The notes under the pieces are model-generated. The model did no database searches. It had not been told where the DNA came from and saw only the letters and a list, made by a program, of their open reading frames with translations. Below are positions 60,610-64,000 of a stretch of DNA of 64,000 bases, one piece after another. Each line of letters begins with the position of its first letter. The first letter of the stretch is position 1. Both the position numbers and the translations under genes were made by a program. The stretch comes from JBJHBP01 sp050485685. GTDB lineage: Bacteria; Pseudomonadota; Gammaproteobacteria; Steroidobacterales; Rariloculaceae. The stretch lies in contig JBJHBW010000012.1 in the NCBI GenBank assembly GCA_050485685.1, forward strand, positions 1 to 64,000, written 5' to 3'.

Positions 60610-61620
60610 ATGGCGGCAATGAACCCCCGGATCGGTCGAATTCGCACGGCAGCCCTTGCCGTTTCCCTGCTCATAAGCGGGGGGCTGATGGTGCAGGCCC
60701 CTGCTGCTGCAGCAGAGGCCGAGCCTTTTCGTACCCGCAATCTCAATCCGCTGATCGCGATCTACATTGCGCCGTCCTGGGAAGTGACGCACCGTGCGGG
60801 CGGGCACTCCCTGGATGTCTCGGTGGATCTCGCCAGTCATGACTGGTTCGAGACGGCAGGCGATCACAGCGCTGAGCTCGATGCCGAGACCTGGCGCGCA
60901 GCGTTGCTTTACCGTCGGCAGTTTGCCGGCGACTGGGCGGCGAGCGTGGAGATTCCATGGGTCAGGGTCTCCGGCGGTGTGCTGGACAGAGTGATAGACC
61001 GCTGGCACAGGATGTTCGGCTTGCCTCACGGCTCTCGTGGTGAACGCCCGATGAGCGCCACCCTGCTGAGGTTTGCGGATGAGGGTGGGGTAATGCACGA
61101 CCGGCAGCGTCCTCAAAGCAGTCTCGGAGACGTGCGCGTCGCAATCAGCAGGCGTTTGCCGGTCAGCGAAGGTTATACGCTCAACATGGCGATCAAACTG
61201 CCCACCGGCGACCGCACATTGACAGGCGGCAGCGGTGCCGCTGACCTTGCAGTGACGGCGGCCCGTGTCCGTCAGGGCCGGTTCCGCGGCTCCCCGGCCG
61301 CGTATTTCTGGGGCGCCGGCGTGGTCGCGATCGGGACACCGAAGGTGGCCACATTCGAGTCCCGATCACTGGTCCCGGTCGCGATGCTGGGCGGCGGCTG
61401 GCGCTTCAGGCCGAAACTCGGCATCAAGGGTCAGCTGGATCTGCACGGGCGCTACTACGATTCGCCGCTGGCAGTCGGACGTCACGGCATACAGGCGACA
61501 CTTGGCGGATGGTGGGATGTCGGGGCCCGGTCAAGGTTCGAGTTCGGTGTCAACGAGGATCTGACCGTACACACATCACCGGACGTGGTGCTGCACACCG
61601 CCATGCGCTGGTCATTCTGA
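60610..61620 (+). CDS. DUF3187-family outer-membrane protein
   Basis: 336 residues. Signal peptide ending APAAAAEA, then FRTRNLNPLIAIYIAPSWEV, characteristic of the DUF3187 family. Alternating beta strands (TYLGG... HTAMRWSF at the end, with the terminal Phe typical of barrels) suggest an outer-membrane barrel. ATG 60610 or 60619 start. Divergent from the DUF4397-like lipoprotein. Function unknown. Confidence 0.78.
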   Translation: MAAMNPRIGRIRTAALAVSLLISGGLMVQAPAAAAEAEPFRTRNLNPLIAIYIAPSWEVTHRAGGHSLDVSVDLASHDWFETAGDHSAELDAETWRAALLYRRQFAGDWAASVEIPWVRVSGGVLDRVIDRWHRMFGLPHGSRGERPMSATLLRFADEGGVMHDRQRPQSSLGDVRVAISRRLPVSEGYTLNMAIKLPTGDRTLTGGSGAADLAVTAARVRQGRFRGSPAAYFWGAGVVAIGTPKVATFESRSLVPVAMLGGGWRFRPKLGIKGQLDLHGRYYDSPLAVGRHGIQATLGGWWDVGARSRFEFGVNEDLTVHTSPDVVLHTAMRWSF

Positions 61621-61689
61621 TGCTCTGCGCGGGGAAGATTGCGGGTTCGTATAATGCCGCGGTGGGATAGTTGACCGCGGAGAGCTTGC

Positions 61690-62238
61690 ATGCAGATCGG
61701 ATCGAAACCTGACCGGCCAGCGCTGGTGATCAGGGACCTGGCACGTGGCATCGGTCTGGTGGCGGCGTGCCTGACCATGATGGCCTGCGACTCCGGCACC
61801 GGCACGAACGGGATGGGCGTGGGCGGTCGACAGGCGACGGCGGTCCCTGCCTCGCAGTTCGAGGCGGGCGATGTTCGTCCGGTGGCTGATTACCTCGCTG
61901 AAGCCCGCTACCGCGATGCTGATCTGCGCAGGGGCGAAGTATTGGCGCTGGCCTGTCGGGCCTGCCATACCCTGGGTGACGGTCAGGATCACCAGCTGGG
62001 TCCGAATCTGCACGGCGTTTTTGGTCGCGAGGCGGCATCGCTGACGGGTTTCGAATACTCTGCGGCATTACGCAACAGCGGGCTGGTCTGGACGCCTGCA
62101 CGGCTCGAGGCCTGGCTGCAGCATCCGGCCGATTTTATTCCGGGCAACGCCATGGTGTTCGCCGGCCTTCGTGCCGAGGTGGACAGGCGTGACCTGCTGG
62201 CCTATCTGCTGCGTGCCACCAGCAGCGAGTCACCCTGA
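61690..62238 (+). CDS. Class I cytochrome c, probable lipoprotein
   Basis: 182 residues. Lipobox LTMMAC (Cys33) after a long N-terminal tail, then a haem motif CRACH (Cys89, Cys92, His93), LGPNLHGVFGREA and the axial Met in PGNAMVFAGLR, as in mitochondrial-type cytochrome c. A periplasmic electron carrier that may be tethered. Isolated gene 70 bp after the DUF3187 gene. Confidence 0.85.
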   Translation: MQIGSKPDRPALVIRDLARGIGLVAACLTMMACDSGTGTNGMGVGGRQATAVPASQFEAGDVRPVADYLAEARYRDADLRRGEVLALACRACHTLGDGQDHQLGPNLHGVFGREAASLTGFEYSAALRNSGLVWTPARLEAWLQHPADFIPGNAMVFAGLRAEVDRRDLLAYLLRATSSESP

Positions 62239-62400
62239 CGGGCCTTGCACAACGCTTGTCGGTTTGCTTTACAGACGGCGCCGTGCATCAATCCGGTGCG
62301 CGGCCTTCAGCGGTGCAAACCGCAGAAATTCCGGCGACACGGGCATCACGGTCCGGTTCTTGCATTTCGTTTTCTGTCTATCGGAGTCTGACGGTGGGAA

Positions 62401-62916
62401 ATGGCTGGAACGGACACAGCCGCCGGAGACGGCGGAGCGGGCGGGTTGGTGCCGATCGCAGTTGCGGGCGCACCATTTGTGGAGCGCCGGGCAGGCGTTG
62501 ACCGCAGACAACTGACCTTCCGAACCTTCCTGCGCGGCGCACTGACACCGCGACGACGTGCGGGCCGTCGGGATCGCGAATACGCTCTGGTGTCTGACTG
62601 GCACGAGCCCCACCTGCTGGCCCTGGCGCTGGGCATACTCCTGCTCAGTGTCGCCGATGCGCTGCTGACACTCACTCTGCTGCTGCACGGTGCCTACGAG
62701 GCCAATCCGTTTCTTGCCTGGATGCTGACGGCACATCCGCAGTGGTTCGCTGTGACCAAGATGGGGCTGACCGGCTTCGGTGTGGTCGTACTGGTGGTGC
62801 TGGCCCGGGCGCGACTGTTTCAGGTGATACGGGTCAGCCATGTGCTGCACTGGTGCCTGCTGGCCTACGTCGGCGTGATCGCCTGGGAATTGTGGCTGCT
62901 GAGAATTATCGTCTGA
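62401..62916 (+). CDS. DUF5658-like small membrane protein
   Basis: 171 residues. An N-terminal basic part with two RR-rich repeats (FVERRAGVDRRQ and LTPRRRAGRRDRE) followed by three membrane helices: LALALGILLLSVADALLTLT, MLTAHPQWFAVTKMGLTGF region and LHWCLLAYVGVIAWELWLL. It matches the DUF5658 pattern as I recall it. No function known. Confidence 0.7.
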   Translation: MAGTDTAAGDGGAGGLVPIAVAGAPFVERRAGVDRRQLTFRTFLRGALTPRRRAGRRDREYALVSDWHEPHLLALALGILLLSVADALLTLTLLLHGAYEANPFLAWMLTAHPQWFAVTKMGLTGFGVVVLVVLARARLFQVIRVSHVLHWCLLAYVGVIAWELWLLRIIV

Positions 62917-62932
62917 TTGCGATCCGGTCCGG

Positions 62933-62960
62933 TTGAGTTTGACCGGCGTTTGGTTACACT
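62933..62960 (+). promoter_or_regulatory. Candidate sucA promoter
   Basis: TTGAGT (62933-62938), 16 bp, TACACT (62955-62960). It predicts a start about 62968 and a leader of about 60 nt before ATG 63029. Confidence 0.45.
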
Positions 62961-63028
62961 ACGCGGCCACTGCGGCTCGTAATGGGCTGAACGCACCCAC
63001 TCCTGCACGTTAATCCGTGCCATCGGCG

Positions 63029-64000
63029 ATGACCACGTCACGAGAACGACAATTACAGTCGTCCCCCCTTCATGCGGCCAACGCGCCGTATGTCGAAGCT
63101 CTGTACGAGGCTTTTCTGGAAGATCCGGGCAGCGTACCGGCGGTGTGGCGGCGTTATTTCCGGTCACTGGGCAGTGACAGCGGCGACATAGCGCACGGAC
63201 CCATCATTCGCGAACTCGGTGAGCGGCTGCGCGATGGTCCGGCTGCCGGCGGGGCTGAAACATCGCCCGCCATCCTGGACGGCGACGCCAGCGAGAAGCA
63301 GGCGGCCGTGTCGCGGCTGATTCAGGTCTACAGTCTTCGCGGTCACCAGATTGCCGATCTCGATCCCCTGGGATTGTGGCAGCGCCATGTGCCGGCCGTG
63401 CTGAAGCTCGACTTTCTGGGCCTGAATCAGGCCGACCTTGGACGTGAGTTCTTCACCGGGGGCCTTGCTGGCACCGGTCACGCGCGCATGAAGCTGGAGC
63501 AGATCATCGCGCTGCTGAAGAAGATCTATTGCGGCAAGCTGACCGTGGAATTTGCCCATATATCACGGGCACGTGAACGCCTGTGGTTGCGGGAACGATT
63601 CGAGGCGTGTCTTGCCCACTGGACAATCAATGCCGATGAACAGATGGCGATACTCGGGAGTCTGACCCGGGCAGAAGGCATAGAACGTTATCTGAACACC
63701 AAGTATGTCGGTCAGAAGCGCTTCTCGCTGGAAGGTGCCGAGACCCTGATCCCCATGCTTGATGACCTGATCCAGCGCGCAGGTGAACGCGGCATTCGCG
63801 AGATCGTGATCGGCATGGCGCACCGCGGGCGTCTTAACGTGCTCGTCAATGTGCTGGGCAAATCGCCGCAGGAACTGTTCTCGGAGTTCGAGGGCGCGTA
63901 CGACCTGGCCAATCTGAAGGGCTCAGGTGACGTCAAATACCACATGGGTTTCTCGGCGGACGTGCGCACCCCGGGCGGCAATGTGCACATCGCGCTGGCA
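63029..64000 (+). CDS. sucA: 2-oxoglutarate dehydrogenase E1 component (partial)
   Basis: The 324 codons present start with MTTSRERQLQSS and continue with YVEALYEAFLEDPGSVPAVW (the E2-docking helix), YSLRGHQIADLDPLGLW, FAHISRARERLWLRERFEA and IREIVIGMAHRGRLNVLVNV, the standard SucA N-terminal motifs. It forms the decarboxylating subunit of the 2-oxoglutarate dehydrogenase complex and is truncated by the window edge. Its presence with korAB gives two routes from 2-oxoglutarate to succinyl-CoA. Confidence 0.95.
   Translation, partial: MTTSRERQLQSSPLHAANAPYVEALYEAFLEDPGSVPAVWRRYFRSLGSDSGDIAHGPIIRELGERLRDGPAAGGAETSPAILDGDASEKQAAVSRLIQVYSLRGHQIADLDPLGLWQRHVPAVLKLDFLGLNQADLGREFFTGGLAGTGHARMKLEQIIALLKKIYCGKLTVEFAHISRARERLWLRERFEACLAHWTINADEQMAILGSLTRAEGIERYLNTKYVGQKRFSLEGAETLIPMLDDLIQRAGERGIREIVIGMAHRGRLNVLVNVLGKSPQELFSEFEGAYDLANLKGSGDVKYHMGFSADVRTPGGNVHIALA

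Noticed and set aside
1..64000. CRISPR arrays, transposases, prophage genes or rRNA
   Set aside because: None seen on either strand; repeats found are single hairpins.

Overview
The window is 64 kb of GC-rich bacterial chromosome. Gene content points to a free-living, respiring Gram-negative bacterium, most likely a gammaproteobacterium. The supporting features are a monomeric NADP isocitrate dehydrogenase start, nadAB, an RND pump, several lipoprotein signals, an outer-membrane barrel, a family-9 glycosyltransferase, and a tRNA with encoded CCA. I see no phage, insertion sequence, CRISPR array or rRNA. I cannot fix the genus.

Layout. (1) 0-4 kb: the 5' end of icd, then a NrtR-type NAD regulator, then nadA-nadB with a palindrome at the nadA promoter. 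(2) 4-7.5 kb: an unknown membrane protein divergent from a P2-type cation ATPase. (3) 7.5-34.8 kb: a stress and low-oxygen island. It holds Hsp20, PEP synthase, a CBS-BON protein, glycogen phosphorylase, ADP-glucose pyrophosphorylase, a hybrid kinase, three universal stress proteins, a FixL-like sensor that keeps the haem-binding residues, its FixJ-like partner, a cytochrome c, phosphoketolase, an RND pump, transaldolase, acetate kinase, a beta-CASP-type hydrolase, arylamine N-acetyltransferase, pterin dehydratase and a slipin. (4) 34.8-39.9 kb: assorted single genes. (5) 40.2-49.7 kb: an activated-methyl cycle and one-carbon cluster with a methyltransferase-like protein of unknown target, an MTHFR-like enzyme, metK, adenosine kinase, ahcY, fhs and a MetE catalytic-domain protein. 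(6) 49.8-57 kb: redox genes with a lipoprotein cytochrome c, an FNR-type reductase, a phospholipase D-like lipoprotein, two ferredoxins, and korAB divergent from the ferredoxins. (7) 57-64 kb: a dipeptidase, envelope proteins, tRNA-Arg(CCU), another cytochrome c, and the start of sucA.

How the parts may work together. The most interesting signal is regulatory. An ATAMGTA(G/C) motif, resembling the FixJ box I recall as GTAMGTAG, lies about 60-100 bp upstream of hsp20-ppsA, the CBS-BON gene, two universal stress protein genes and the phosphoketolase/cytochrome divergon. All of these surround the fixLJ pair. This suggests a local oxygen-controlled regulon that turns stored glucan into acetyl phosphate and then ATP (GlgP, Xfp, AckA) while protecting proteins (Hsp20, Usp). 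A second oxygen link is a perfect FNR/ANR/FixK-type box lying unusually inside the korA coding region.
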